From contig NMRA01000372.1 of assembly GCA_002633005.1 (NCBI GenBank), forward strand, positions 149,058 through 205,964: 56,907 nt of DNA. The letters are read 5' to 3'. Below, one piece after another: positions 32,934 through 45,813 of the stretch (its first letter is position 1; each line of letters starts with the position of its first letter). Source of the stretch: Phoronis australis. Lineage: Eukaryota; Phoronida; Phoronidae. The notes under the pieces are model-generated. The model was not told the origin of the DNA and did not search any database. It was given only the letters and a program-made list of their open reading frames with translations. The position numbers and the translations under genes were made by a program.

Positions 32934-35098
32934 TTCAAAACACCTGCATTTCTTACTTGATACGAAAGTAGTGCATATATTGACGAGTGCAAATGTACTG
33001 CCAGGAAGCGAACATATCCAATGATTTCGAGTTTTGACACCCAGTCATTCATCTATACGGGCGTGAATGGTCAACTGACAGAAAAGTTCATTAAAATACG
33101 TGAGACTGACGACTCAAATGTTGCTACAAACAAGACTTTATATCTGACTGAGGTAATTTATACGTAATCGATGCCTTTGTAATTTACTAAAGTAGCATTG
33201 TCTTACTGAACACGCCGTCACGGTACTTGATACATTAAAAATGCTTCAGGGAATTTTCCCCGGCCAAACACTGTGGACATATACAGTAAGTGCCCGTGCG
33301 TTTTCGGAAGAGTTAACGTGAAGGCCCACGTACTTGTTTTTGGAGGTGCAATTATGTGTCGTTTCCAGAAGCCAGGGGGGGAGGGGGGTGGCGGGCTTCA
33401 TCAGAAATTTTCGGCTACGGGCAAGTTGCATAGATAATACCTTCGACGAAAAACTATGTCTTGATAACGATCCAAGAAATACCCGACGTGAGCAATAATT
33501 GCAACACGTGACAGGTTCAAGGTTTCGCCAACAGTCTGGTATGCCATACATACATGTATTTATTCATTCTCAATTATGGCAAAACGACTCTCCTGAGTAC
33601 GATTTCATGAATTTCGCTGTTCCAGTGAGGTTTTGTTTGTTTAGTGAAGAGCAGAGAATGTGCGTGCGTTGGTTTAGAATATCATGTAAATTCTTGCACC
33701 GACGCATCAAACACATCCTTGTTTTGAGACGACGAAACTGATGCCGGCAGCTCCGTTTTTCCCATTGATTTATTAACAAATGAAACGGTGATGTTGAATA
33801 CAATTGAAGCCGTTGTGGTTTTTATCGATCGACGTGACGTTACTATGAATGGATACTAGACAGCGCGGACAAGGAACAAATGGCGTTTATTTTTCATTTA
33901 TAGTTTCCAAATCAATAGCCTATGAAACGGTGTTTGATCACGACTGTGGAACACACAGGTCCCTGTGTTATTACGTGAATCTCTGACTTGCAGACGAGGC
34001 GCCTGCTGGCTGCCAGTAAGCAGTGCTTGTTCGCCACCCGATCTCCGCTGTACTGTATACATGGACACGGCTTCCTATACCTGGCAGGGGTCAGACATTG
34101 ACGACTTCTGTGTAGACTGACGGCGTATTGAAAATGGTGAGTGAAAAATCTCGGTTGTATGAGCTTGTGTTTTTCAAATGTGTATAACCGGAAGGGTCAG
34201 CCGTATATAACAGTTCCACTTTTAGACTTCATCAGGTCCTGCCTGACTGGCGTGTTAGTTATTTGTAGTCCCCAAGCAAGCGCAGTCGTTTCGGCGAAAG
34301 GGTATAAATTCCGCAGAATTTTTGTAAAATGGATAACTACTATCTTCTGTGACCATATGTAGCAGTCCAAGTTTTATGGTTAAGGTTAGTCTAAATGTTA
34401 AGAAGTGAAGTGAGGCTACGTTTCGCCAAGCGCTTGAGTTTAGCCAACGTATAGCCCCGGTGTGGGCGGAGTATCACTGACGCGCGTCTGACACCTTGCT
34501 CACCAGGGCTCATGCTGGGTAGCTTCATCGGTTCAAACGCGCGTGACAAGTCACCCTGGACGATTGTCACAAAACCTGTTGATCGTCGAATTAGTGGTCC
34601 TTCAAACTATGTGTACTGAAGGCGACTAAACGTTAGTTAGAGCGACGTGATTGCAATGATAGGATCACCCGTATCTTTGCTTGTTGCTCCGTTTCACAAT
34701 TGTAATGACCAAACACAAACATTGGGGATGTTATTTAGAATTTTGCTACACTGACATCAAGTCGGTGGATCAGCTGGATACTAGCAGAGCTCTTCTGCTT
34801 GGAGGATCTGACGCGCACAGATCAGACTTTCTTCCTACCGCGAGACTATCGCCCTCCAAATTACCTTCAACTTTTAGTAAAAACAACGGATAAAACTTTG
34901 ATTTTTTACCACACGTGCAAGTGAAATCCGTCTTTATCACCAACCTGGCGTGGTTTAGTAGTAGTAGTAGTTTTAAGATATCATTTATTAACGTTTTGTT
35001 TCGACTGTCATCCATTATGCGCGTTATACCCGCATGAATGGGAACACTCCATTCTGAAGAGGGTGCATTACTGGCAAACTATAGGTTAACCAGACGTG
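32934..35098. other. Intergenic stretch
   Basis: No gene is recognised. A short (AGT)5 run lies at about 34959-34974. Confidence 0.4.
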
Positions 35099-35240
35099 CG
35101 TTCAGTAGCGCCAGGGCCTACGCTAGGATCTAGCTAAAATCTAGCCAAAGTCACGTGCTCTCATTTAAAATACACGGAAATATCTCACGTGCTCTCATTT
35201 AAAATACACGGAAATATCTCACGTGATCTCGTGAAGCCGT
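35099..35240 (+). repeat. MITE-related repeat with internal 36-bp tandem duplication
   Basis: It starts CGTTCAGTAGCGCCAGGGCC, like the element at 37245. CACGTGCTCTCATTTAAAATACACGG is present twice, 36 bp apart (from about 35152 and 35188). The right terminal repeat is missing. Confidence 0.6.
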
Positions 35241-37244
35241 CTCAATTGAAAGGGACCCCTGTTTCGGGAGATTCAATGGGAGGACACCCTTTAGTAGCGA
35301 ATACGCATGTATTTCAGTGCAAAATTCTTTGTTGGAGGCTTCAAATGGCTTTCTATAGAACAAAAAGTCAATTCGTAAGCTTGTGGAGGCACCAAGATCT
35401 AGCCATATATATCGAATTTAAGAAACACATGCATGGGTAGAAATCTGTTGCTAAACTGGATCCTTTTGCCGGTAGGGTTCTGGCTAAAAAAAGAAAAGGT
35501 ACAGGTGGCCTGATGCCTTTTGCGGTACATCAGGCGTGTTTAGGCTACATTAATTAAAAGTCCGGCCCGTTACACTAGTCACCTGATAATGACTCATGAG
35601 AACACCACCGGATTTCTCATGGGTAAAATCTTCCAATCTGCCTGTTTGTTTCAGCCTGTATGAACTAGCAGCGTTAACCAGGCAGGTTATGTGTCCAGCA
35701 AGGAGTAGATTTACGGTGTCTATTGTAGGCAGGGCAAATTTCCAGTGGCGGATTTAGGGGGCCAATGGTGCCATGGCCCCCATAAAATTCTCCCCAATTT
35801 TCATTTGGCAATTCAGTAGTGCGAATGTCTGATGGGTAAAATCCTGACCAATACTCTGCCCTGCCTCCCCAACTCAAAACCCTGGATCAGCCTCTGAATC
35901 TCCACCAGATGTTGAGGAGTCTCGGCCTTCAAGCCAGTGAACATGCCATGTGGCTTGTGATGTTACGGTGCCGAGCTAGGTTGCAGTGTCCAGTAATAAC
36001 CTGTATCTGCTGCCTTAGAGCATGCCTATCTAAACATAACAGTTTCTTTGAACCTTTTGGTTCTGGCTAAGCCACGAATTGAATAAATCGCAGGAAATTC
36101 AATGGAACGGGAGAAGCAACCCTGGGAGTGACACCCTTATGAAATTATGAATCCGCCGCTCGCGCCAATGGCTTGAACTCGCGTACTTGCGACTTCCAAC
36201 TTCATAGAACTTATAGGACTATGATGTTACTTGCAGAGCTCTGACTACTGACCTACTAATATGGAGGACGAAGGGTTAATTAATCATTCTAAAGCCGTCT
36301 GTAATGAATTACCTAATTCTAACGTTGCTGTCACAAATGATCGATCTATGGTCAATAATTTATCATTCAATTTTAACTGCGGCTACGGCTAGTTTACCAA
36401 GAGTCCCATCAAATTATCCGCGCAATGCCTTCAGTCAGCTCAAGTTCTTTGCCACTCCTGTGTATGCAGTGTCGTAGAACTCAGTAATTGGTTGAATTGG
36501 GTTTAGTTTGTGTTTTGAAATTTAAAGCCGTGTTTGTACAGTGTAGCTCGTTTACAAGAATGATGTTTTTCAGATGTTGTAGAATGAGATAAACTAACCG
36601 TACTTCGCTCCTTTTTCTGCGTTGCGTCAAACGTGGAAGCGAACTATTGCCGCCGTGTAGCTGGTGTCTAGATGTGACACAGCTTTTGGTCTCGGGAACA
36701 ACTTGGCTTTTATTACATGTCACGGTGCTCGATGCAGGGAGACCCGCCGCGGTAATCCAACTTCCTGAAATTGTGCCCGGGGTGTAATCGCTTTACTTGA
36801 ATCTCATCGAAAACGACCAATTAATGACATGTTTCGAATAAACGTGTACCTTTTTACTCTACGACTGCTGCATAATTAACTTAATTTCTAGTTAGAATCT
36901 GTCGTGTTTAGTCTCACTTCGGAGATTAATACATCCTGGGCCGTAGTTTTAATCAATAATTACCGGTAACTGTCAGCTGTAGTTTGTCATCCCAGAAATC
37001 ACCAAAAGTCTAAGTTGCGTACCTCAATCAGTTGAGACCAATTTCATAACTATTTATTTGGCCGTCAGAAAGTTTAGTTGCAATCTGAGCTCAAATTGGC
37101 TCTATAGCGCAGCATTAACACTATTGACTTCAACTTTCTCACATAAGATAAATCCGTGTGTCAAAATTATGCCAAAAACACTCGCCAGCCGTCAAAGTCA
37201 AGAGCAAGTTTGAATAGTTCATAAAACGTCTACTACCTGGCGTG
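35241..37244. other. Intergenic stretch
   Basis: It contains a hAT5-like MITE (35743-35896). Otherwise no gene is recognised. Confidence 0.4.
35743..35896 (+). mobile_element. hAT5-like MITE, degraded
   Basis: It begins CAGTGGCGGATTTAGGGGG and ends CCCTGGATCAGCCTCTG, an imperfect inverted pair. No exact target duplication is left. Confidence 0.55.
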
Positions 37245-37379
37245 CGTTCAGTAACCGCTATAGGACCTACTTAGCTAAAATCTAGCTAACATCACGTGCT
37301 CTCATTTAAAATACACGGCAGGGTCTCACGTCATCTCACGAAGTCTTGCTTTTTAGCGAGGTCCTAGCGTTACTGAACG
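37245..37379 (+). mobile_element. Short MITE with CGTTCAGTAACGC-type inverted ends
   Basis: The left end CGTTCAGTAACCGCTATAGG and the right end CCTAGCGTTACTGAACG are inverted copies. The interior shares CACGTGCTCTCATTTAAAAT with the repeat at 35.1 kb. It is 135 bp long. Confidence 0.7.
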
Positions 37380-39598
37380 GGAGGCTGGTCTAGCGTTACT
37401 AACGCTTTGAACGAAAGTCCCCCTTGCGTCGCATGGCATGATCCACTTCGTCAGTGCAACACAAGGAAGAGTGGCTTTAGCTGAAGGTAAAGCCTGTATA
37501 CCTCAGATATTGTATGTGTGATAATGGATGACAGATTCAGGTGCGTTGTGGGTAATCACGAAAAAGTGGGTTTTGTGTCACTGTCAATTGAAACATACAT
37601 ATATTTACAGCTTCTTTCCAGTCCACCATTAATTTGTAATTTCATCGCTGCAAACATGGACGTTTCGGTCTTTAATTTTTATGTGGTGCCAGGTCAGCTG
37701 CAAACATATCCAAACAACAACATTGTACATGTACAAGTTTTCTGAAACAGACCTCAACTTGCTTCACAAAAGTTCTGTTCTGCCAATGACGACGCTGCTA
37801 ATGTGAGATTTACCATATTGCCCTTTAATTAGACTGGCTCGTGTCTTACGCACTGTTTTAATTAGCGTACATGGTTTATGTAATGCGAGTTACAACTGGT
37901 CATGGGTGATCATGAAATTGGAATGTTTCCCCTCCAGGCATCTATTGTGAGCTTGACATTTGCAGGCAGGGGCGGATTCATGGATTGTGACCGCGCTGGG
38001 ATTTCCTTTCAGCAAAGCTAGTATGTGGTTAAAATGTGTGACCTCATTAGTTGATGATCCCACAAATATGGCAATTTTCTTCCAAAAATCCCGAATCTGT
38101 CTTTGGCTGATGGTCAGATTCTGTGGAGTCCTGCAACCCCCCTCTCTCTCCCTCCCTCCGTCCCTCCTCCTCTCCCTCCCTCTCTCTCATTCCTGTTTAA
38201 TTAAAATCCTCTCAGTTACTTTCAGATGTCGACATATTCTTTCATGTTAATCAAATACCGGAAGGCGCCTACTGTAAATCTTTGCTAACCATGGTGTGAC
38301 ACTACTGGTTGGTATCTTGACAATTTAGACAGTAGCAGATCAAGTATGAGAAATTTGACGAAAATCTCAAGATTCAACTGATCTTCAAAAATGTGCAGAA
38401 TGCGTCTGATGATGTTTAGTAAACGAACGAGTACGGTGTTTCTTCACCGAATTATGCGCCATTGTACAAGTGTATTTTATTTTATTTTAGTTCATGATAT
38501 ATGTCAACAAAAAAATCAGAAAATGTGTGCTCAATTAATGACAGTGTTCGTTTTATTTGGCGAGTTATGTATGACCTTATCCTCAACACTGTAGACTCAG
38601 CCAAATTTCTACGAATAGCTAGAATTTATCTGAGCCAAAGTGCATATATTCTGAAATTAGAAATTGCGTGGAATACTTCTCTGCCATTAACTAGGTCACG
38701 TGACTGTACCGCTTCAGTAAAATTTAGTACAAAAGAAAGGTGTTTTCATAGCAACAAGATTAACAATTTGAGCACATTTTGTATGATATAAATGTTCAAT
38801 GGTAAATTTCAACAACGCTCCTGTTACAGTTTTATCGCAACGGTTTCGTTTTCGTTTTATGCAACGTTAAAGCTTTTTCGTAAAAACCATGTTGTAACTC
38901 CTATTTTTGATTGTCCCTGATGCAAGAGTTGAACGTTTTAAAAACAATTCCTTGCGGCGTTTAGGAAAACTGTTCATAAATCGTAGTACCTGAAAGTTTC
39001 GTGTGAATTCGTCCAGCCATCTTTGAGAAACGATGTTCCGAATTTGGCCAAAATTGGAATTTTCTAGGGTCCTACATAATTTCAATGAAATATCCGACCC
39101 TTTCGTAACCAAGGAATTCATGCTGCTAAGTAAAAAATCTTACATGGATAAATCTTCCTCTGATCAAAATGTGCCTATCGGCGAAGACATGATGCAGTAG
39201 ACAACAGATCATTCTGTTATGACTACATCAAAATATGATACTCATTCTCATGACTTTGTAGATAGTAAGTGGACAAATCAGTTGTTCTGAAGAATAAATT
39301 CCGGGAAACTGCTCATGAGATATAGTGCGATCAAAGCGTTAAACTGTGTAAGTAAATTTTCTTTGTCTCTTCCTAACATTTATGTTGTATAATTTGGAAA
39401 GCTCAAATCCAGGTACATTACGTATGTGGGTCAGTTTAAGTTATCTTCAAGTCTTTAATATGTAATGAAGCGTTTAAGTTCAGGTGAAGCGTTTAGTTCT
39501 GGTGTGCATCGGTATGTAAACTTCATGTGGAAAATCTCACTTGTGTGATTTCAGATACCTCGTTTTCTACTTCAACCTACAATAATCAACAGATCGCC
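37380..39598. other. Intergenic; 5' flank of the Ly6-like gene
   Basis: A solo hAT-like end (CAGGGGCGGATTCATGGATT) begins at about 37969. A polypyrimidine CT tract follows at about 38140-38190. A possible acceptor (gtgatttcag) at 39545-39554 suggests that the signal-peptide exon also carries 5' UTR spliced to an upstream exon. No other gene is seen. Confidence 0.4.
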
Positions 39599-39704
39599 AT
39601 GAGGTCTTCGTTTCTCACAATAGGGGTCGCTTTGGTATTGAGTGAGTTTGTAGTGAAAGGTAACACGTCAAACATCCCGTCTGAGTCTGATCAGGGTTTC
39701 ACGA
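39599..39704 (+). CDS. Ly6-like gene exon 1 (signal peptide)
   Basis: 35 codons plus one base, with donor GTGAGT at 39705. The reading frame runs on into the intron only as far as a stop at about 39722. Confidence 0.75.
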
Positions 39705-42700
39705 GTGAGTGTTTTTACCTTTGACCTAGTACTAATTGACTTCGAGTAAGCACGTGACAACTGCGCATGGCTCCGTACGACGATAAGCGCCATGGCTGAA
39801 AGCAAAATGATAAGTAGAAAAACGCAGAAGATTCTGCACTATTCTTAAGGAAACATTGGAGATGTTTGTTCTATTAGATAAGGGTGTCCTACTCCATCTC
39901 ACTTGTGATTAAATCGAAATTGAAAAAGGGAAAGAATCGCCACTCAACTAAAATCAATGGGGACCGTAAACGATATAAATATAATATGATTCCCATCGGA
40001 TAACAGGGCAATTTTTGTCATTAGAAGCATCTACAGTAGAAAGCATGCTTTTGATATATTCATTGTTGTGTTATACTTCCTCACTCGATCGAGTTCTATT
40101 ACCTAGGCAGCCACCAAAAGGTGTCTCCAAAACAATTTTTTGAATATGTTCTGTGGGTCCCCGGCCTTGTGAGTTGTGACTTTCGATATCTGCTAGCGAT
40201 TCGAAAATTTAAATCGTGTGAATCTTGTTAATTCTATAACCGGTACGTTAATTTAATCCCTGAAGAATCCAGTTTGCCTTCCAACTACAAGGCCATTTGA
40301 CAGCCTGACGGAAAAGCATCTCCTTTGTTGACCAAGAATTGATTTTGGCTTGATTAACACGCGGCTTTGATTTGCTCTACAGTATTTAACGGCATGGGAA
40401 TTGGAATGCGCAGTAAATGCCAACATAGATGTCACTGGCGTCTGAAATAACGGCCTCAGTGTATTGTCCATTGTAAAACAAGTCGATGTATTTGTTTTCT
40501 TTCTATTTGATTAGCTTATTTCATTTCATTCTAACAATGGGGATATTTTTGGAGCTTTTCTATTACCACGCCGCGAAATTCTATCTTATGTTCAATATAC
40601 ATGTAAAGCCTCTCATTTCACGTAAGCCTGGAACCAATGTTTTTTAGTCAACCTGGTAGATTTTGGGAGAAATATGGGACCATACCTTGCTTAGTGGAGC
40701 CAGTTTCACGCAGTTTCATTTTGCCAGTAGGATTAAAGTTCACTATGTGTTGAACGACGCCAGTCGACAAGTTGTCTCGCATCTAGTCTCTGTAAGAGAC
40801 TGCATGACTTAGACTGACCCGCAGACGAGGCCAGACATCAGCGACATCTATTGGCAAACACCATTGGCATAGGAGTTGAGGACTTGTTGCGTTTTGAAAT
40901 AAGTGCCACAGTAAATAAAGTGAAGTACCTATAATCGTGCGCGCACCCAGCCTAAAAAGTAGAGGGCTCGAATTTTTGACAATGTGGGACTTTTATTAAA
41001 AAAGCTAGGACGTTCGGAGCTACATGTATGTTCTGTGCATTCCCCGAATTTTTCGGACTTATTAATTCTCTGAGGCGGACCTTTTTGCCTTCTTCTCCAA
41101 ATCGTTCGAGCCCCCCGAGCCCCCCTGGGTGCGCGCTTGATGATAGTTCACGCTTGTAGTCTCCCGAGACTGGTGCATGATGCTAGAGGCTCCAGGTTTC
41201 GTGTGAACAAATGTGTAGAACTGAAGTCATGTCATCAATCTAACTGAGGGCATTTAATTCATAACGCAGTTAACTACATGTTTGTTCTTTACCAAGCTAT
41301 GCAATGACCCAATCATGAAGTGCACGTGGGTTTCGAAACTATTTGCTCCTGATATCAAACGCTTCACATAAATCCATATTTCTATACATGTACATGTACA
41401 TGTACTGTTGTTCACGTTAACAGCATCAATGAGTCAGAATCAGCGTTGCACGCGCTGTTTTGATTCAAGTAACCTACCGTCAATCTATGTTTTCCTTTGC
41501 CCTTTTCGCATCTGTTGCCCTCACACGATTCTCGTACACTTATGAATGGGCTGTTGTGATCGCTATATTATTTCATGTCGACATGAATATCAGCTTAAAG
41601 CGGCTGTCAACCCGCGTTCAGTCCACTGCAAGAAGTGAATTTTTGATTTAGGCCACTTACCGCGAAAAACTGATCTCAACTTGTTCCTCAGAGGCGAAGG
41701 GATGGCTGAGTCTGTGGGTTACTGTCAGTTCGTTGTTCCTCGAGACCCTAATTATTCGCGTGCGCAGTGACGTAATCAGTTCTCTCGAATCCCTTAATTC
41801 ATGATTAAATTGACTTAAGAATAATTCGGAGGAGGCAGTGTGAGAAGTGTCCGCTTTGTTTACTCGAGGTCGTGGGTTCGAGTCCCAGTGGGGCACGCTG
41901 CTAAGTCCTTGAGTCAGATTTCTAGCTCCTCAGCGCGGTTTTCACTATGTATTACTAAAGCACAAAAATGGTTCCATGTGATCAGTGCAGTGGTCCCCCC
42001 AAATGCGACCTGCGTACGTTTGGTACAACGTGTATCAGATCTGACCGCCTGTAATTATTTTTTAAGAATAATTTGAGACCGATTTCACAACGTGTATAGC
42101 CGCTTTAACAAAAGTCGCATTAATCATTTACTTGTGAGTTGGTTGATTTAACAAAACATGAGACGTCCAGTGAATATAAAAATAACTTTCGGTCACGAAA
42201 TTCCAGCGTATTCAAATAGTTATATAAAGGTATATCCAGCATTGCTTCGGCACTGACCATTACGTTGGGACATCCCATTTCGCACAATGGCTAGTATCGA
42301 ATGTTGATTTAATTTTCTAACCGTGAGAATATCGAGTCGTGGAATACTGCAATTCAGGTCTTTTAAACGGTTATACTGGGATCGGAAAAGATATCATAGG
42401 TGTTAACGTTGGCATAATATGCCTCTTGAATTTGGTAATTTTTACCCACTGCAATCTGACTACTTGTAAATTGTGCGATTTCTTGTAGTTTTTTAAAATG
42501 TGCAAAAATATGCCAACGTCTGCAACATTTCATTGACACTTTATGTATTACTAACCCAATCTTTTAAATTCATTTTCCCTTTTCAGCACTGGGTTTTGGT
42601 CTAAAAGTTTGCGTCTCTGCCCCGTGTGTCAATCCTTCCCTGCCTTTCGATACTTTTATTAACTATCACTTGTTTCGCCTGCTAACTAACTAACCTCTAA

Positions 42701-44484
42701 CCATAACACACTAGTCTTTGCAACATAGCTTTGCACGATCAGACGAAGATTTTGGTTTATTTTTGTTTACACTTCTTGTTTAAAGTTTTGTTACATTCCA
42801 TTTCAGCGGAATTCGTTTTCATTTCATGAGGTTTTGCTCTTACATTTGTTTTTAGTGGACTTGAGTTTCCTGTTCTAAAGTCTGAGTTTATTTATCTGGG
42901 TCATGGTTACATATGCGAATTACTTTTTTAAAAATTAGTAGGTTGGACATCTGTTGTCGCACTCGTCATATAAATATTTTCCGATTGCACACGAATGAAT
43001 AAACCTTATTTTTCGAGCATGAAGGTTTATATTTGCTACCTGGGTAATTTCAGCCGGCGCCATCGGATGTTACCGATGTACAACATTCAACGGAAGTGAC
43101 GTTGGGTGTACAGACCCATTTCACCCTGTGTACAGTACATTCGAAGAGGAATGCTATCAAGGCAAAAAAGATAGACAAGGCCTGTTTCCTGCTAAATACT
43201 GCCTGAAAATTCACGGGAAACGTAGTAAGTTATATATGGAGTGCAGTGAGCCCATCCTCGGTTGAGTTATCATCCGTAGTTCAAGTACATAAATACATTG
43301 CATGACTGACCTACCTTTCAAAATGGAGGAAATCACGTCCATTTTTTATTTTTCTTAGGCAACATTGCAAATCAAACTGCTTACAATTCAGGTTGCCATG
43401 CATTGCGATATTGAATTGCATAATAATAAGGATAGGAGGTAGTGATTCGTACATTTAGTTGAGGCGAATCAGGCCTCTAGTTGTGTGGTACGCACATGTG
43501 ATGCATTGTGGGTAAATATCTTAGAATAGGTTTAGCGATGTTATCACTTCAGGACAAACCTGTCGTCTTAGCGCCAATCATGGTTCTACTTCGTCTCAAG
43601 TGCTGTGGTGTTATCGAAATCGATGCATGTTTAAATGATCCCAGAAAGTTCATTATTTCGCATATATACATATAAGACCAGGATCTTGTATACGGAGTTG
43701 TTGTAAATTCGTAGCCTCTCGGGTGAGGGGGAGGGGGTTATACAGAACGTGCCGCTCATAGAGTTTACTTCTTCAAAACCAGCCTCCTTACGAAACGATG
43801 CCTTTTCAGATTTCAGGTTTGCCTTCAAAGTTCGAAACTATCCAACTACTCAAACACAAAGCTGTTTTATATTGTTTTTAATTTCAAAACGTTTGTTTGA
43901 AAAGATATATTTTTGACAGCATGACATTTCTTCATATGCTGTTCAGGCTTACTATGTTAGTGAATTCATTTGTCTAAGAATCCCAGCGAATAATAGTAAT
44001 CTTACTTAACTTTAAAAGGAAAACGCGTGAAGATAGCCCTAGTGCTTTTGTCTTATATGGACGGAAGAATTACTTCCGCAGGCCTATTCACAACGTTGCA
44101 GTATTGTATTCTTCATCTTTGTCTAAAGAGGGTTCATTGCTTGCACCGTTTGTAGATTTGACGCTCAATGATTGGTCCAAATGCCTATGTTTTGGACCAC
44201 TGTAAACGTTGCATTTTGGGTATTTCATTTCAGTAAAAGACAACGTCGATATCTTCATACGGACGTGTTCCACCACAGGTATGGGCGACTTTTGTGGCGA
44301 GTTTGACTACGACGGAGACATGTACCACGGGTGCATAAGGACATGTCAAACGTACGCTTGTAACCATGGAATAACGCGGACATTAAGCTCCTATAAAAAA
44401 ATGGAGTTTCTCATAACCACGCTATTATGTTTCGCATCGTTTCATTTCGTTAGCAAATGGTGGCGCTCGGATATGAGTTTCTGA
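39599..44484 (+). CDS. Ly6/uPAR three-finger protein, quiver/sleepless-like
   Basis: The gene is join(39599..39704, 43054..43224, 44234..44484), 175 residues. Both introns are phase 1 with canonical junctions, and the frame holds across all three exons. Exon 1 is a signal peptide (MRSSFLTIGVALVLSEFVV). The mature part has exactly ten cysteines (41, 44, 54, 69, 85, 104, 113, 126, 130, 135). It begins GCYRC, carries CTDPF and YCLKIHG typical of the quiver group, and ends in CN (135-136), the signature of the LU fold. The last 30 residues include a hydrophobic run (FLITTLLCFASFHFV), consistent with a GPI-anchor signal. In insects such proteins modulate ion channels and receptors at the membrane; that role here is inference. 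A SINE lies in intron 1. Confidence 0.85.
40939..41136. mobile_element. MITE with GCGCGCACCCAG / CTGGGTGCGCGC ends
   Basis: The perfect 12-bp inverted termini are at 40939-40950 and 41125-41136. It is about 198 bp, non-coding, and related to the repeat near 31.4 kb. I could not identify a target duplication. Confidence 0.65.
41827..42061 (+). mobile_element. tRNA-derived SINE, copy 1 (head shortened)
   Basis: It is flanked by the exact 12-bp duplication TTAAGAATAATT (41815-41826 and 42062-42073). The head contains GAGGCAGTGTG and the B box GGTTCGAGTCC; the A-box region is shortened compared with copy 2. The body has TTTCTAGCTCCTCAG and AAAGCACAAAAATGGTTCCA. The 3' end is TTATTTTT and not poly-A. 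Confidence 0.85.
43054..43224 (+). CDS. Ly6-like gene exon 2
   Basis: 171 nt, phase 1 on both sides, with five cysteines. Acceptor ggtaatttcag, donor GTAAGT. Confidence 0.85.
43225..44233 (+). other. Ly6-like gene intron 2
   Basis: About 1 kb between GTAAGT and TTTCATTTCAG. Nothing else is recognised. Confidence 0.7.
44234..44484 (+). CDS. Ly6-like gene exon 3 (terminal)
   Basis: It carries the other five cysteines, the closing CN motif and the C-terminal hydrophobic segment, then TGA at 44482-44484. Confidence 0.85.
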
Positions 44485-45573
44485 TAAACGAAGCCGTGAA
44501 CTTCTCTTTATGTAGAAGATTTCCTATTGGAAGTCTAACAGCTCACATTTCGATCGAGTTTCAGTTGGCTGTGCCCAAGTAGACGAAATGGACGTCTCAT
44601 GCCATTGGCTAGAATATTGCACGGGAGCACGTTATGTGTCGTGAAACGTGTCTGCTTGTGACAGAATGCAGGACGAAGCCCAGGCGTTGCACGTGCTCTG
44701 TATCTGGTCAAAGGCGGCTTCGCACGTGCGGTTCCTGACGAAGGTCGGGACCCCATGCTGCAGCCGGAAACTGCTCTGCTGTAATGAAACGTAGCCAAAC
44801 AATCTATTGTCTAACACCTTATGTGTGGCCACCATCAACCCTTGTGGTCTCAATCCTGGATCAGCGTCGCCCTACATGAACGTGACGTCTTTTGGCGTCT
44901 ATTATAGCCTACAGTAGAAGAAACGAACTCTTTAGCTCGCATGTGTTTTTGTTTTTCTCGAACTACTGAAGACAAGAGATATAAATGTAGTCCTCGAAAG
45001 TGTCAGACCCAATGAAGTCTCTGTTTGGATATTGTCAAAACTAGCCTGATGGAGTAGCAATTGGGAGCTCAAGGGAACCATGTCTCTCTAGTTTTAAATG
45101 TTGTGACGATCATTCAGTGTGTTTCCATTCTTGTTCTATTCATCACGTTTTACGTCATCAATGTCGAAGATCTCTCTCTTTATGTGATATTAATGTTGTG
45201 TCTGCCATTTTTGTGCTGCTCGAATCATCAATATTTTAAAGTATCCAACCCACAGAACTCATCTCATCCAGTGAGTAAAGTGATTTTGAATGGAAAAATA
45301 ACACCTTTGAACCCCTCGTCTTGCTTAAGATCTTACCTGAATGGTAGGAAACTATTAAAGTGACCTCAAGACAACAACTTCTGCTAACAGCTGGCGTTCA
45401 GACCAGACTTAGTAAAAATGTTTTCGAACTTCGGTCAACATACATTACAGTATGTACAAACGTTTGATTCCGGCCATTTACTGTTGTTACATACACTGTA
45501 TGTGTTATGTACGTGACTGAGATCAGAAATGATTATTGGGCTTCAGAAAAACTGACAGGTTTGTTATTGCTTC

Positions 45574-45813
45574 GGAGAGGAGGCAGTGTGGCCTAGTGTG
45601 ATAGGTGCCCACTTTCTTTACTCGACGTCGTGGGTTCGAGTCCCACTGGACCACATTCATAGACCCTTGAGTCAGGTTTCTAGCTCCTCAGCTCGGTTTC
45701 AACTATATATTAATAAAGCACAAAAATGGTTCCAGGCGATCAGTGCAATGGGCCCACGTGTGCAGCCTGCGCATGCCTGGTGCAACGTGTACCAGACCGC
45801 CTGCAGTTATTTT
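45574..45813 (+). mobile_element. tRNA-derived SINE, copy 2
   Basis: It is flanked by the exact 10-bp duplication TTATTGCTTC (45564-45573 and 45814-45823). The head reads GAGGCAGTGTGGCCTAGTG with a recognisable A box and the B box GGTTCGAGTCC, followed by CCACTGGACCAC. Its body is about 85% identical by eye to copy 1. The open frames 45586-45861 and 45743-45946 are SINE sequence. Confidence 0.9.

Larger units (their letters stand above)
39705..43053 (+). other. Ly6-like gene intron 1
   Basis: 3.35 kb. It holds a MITE with GCGCGCACCCAG ends (40939-41136) and a SINE (41827-42061). No other exon is recognised. Confidence 0.7.

Noticed and set aside
32753-33052. Val-Arg-rich and Asn-Pro-rich proteins on both strands
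   Set aside because: Both are readings of the telomere-like GGGTTA tract.
41875-41886. tRNA gene from the GGTTCGAGTCC box
   Set aside because: No cloverleaf can be closed. The box belongs to a SINE head with a target duplication.
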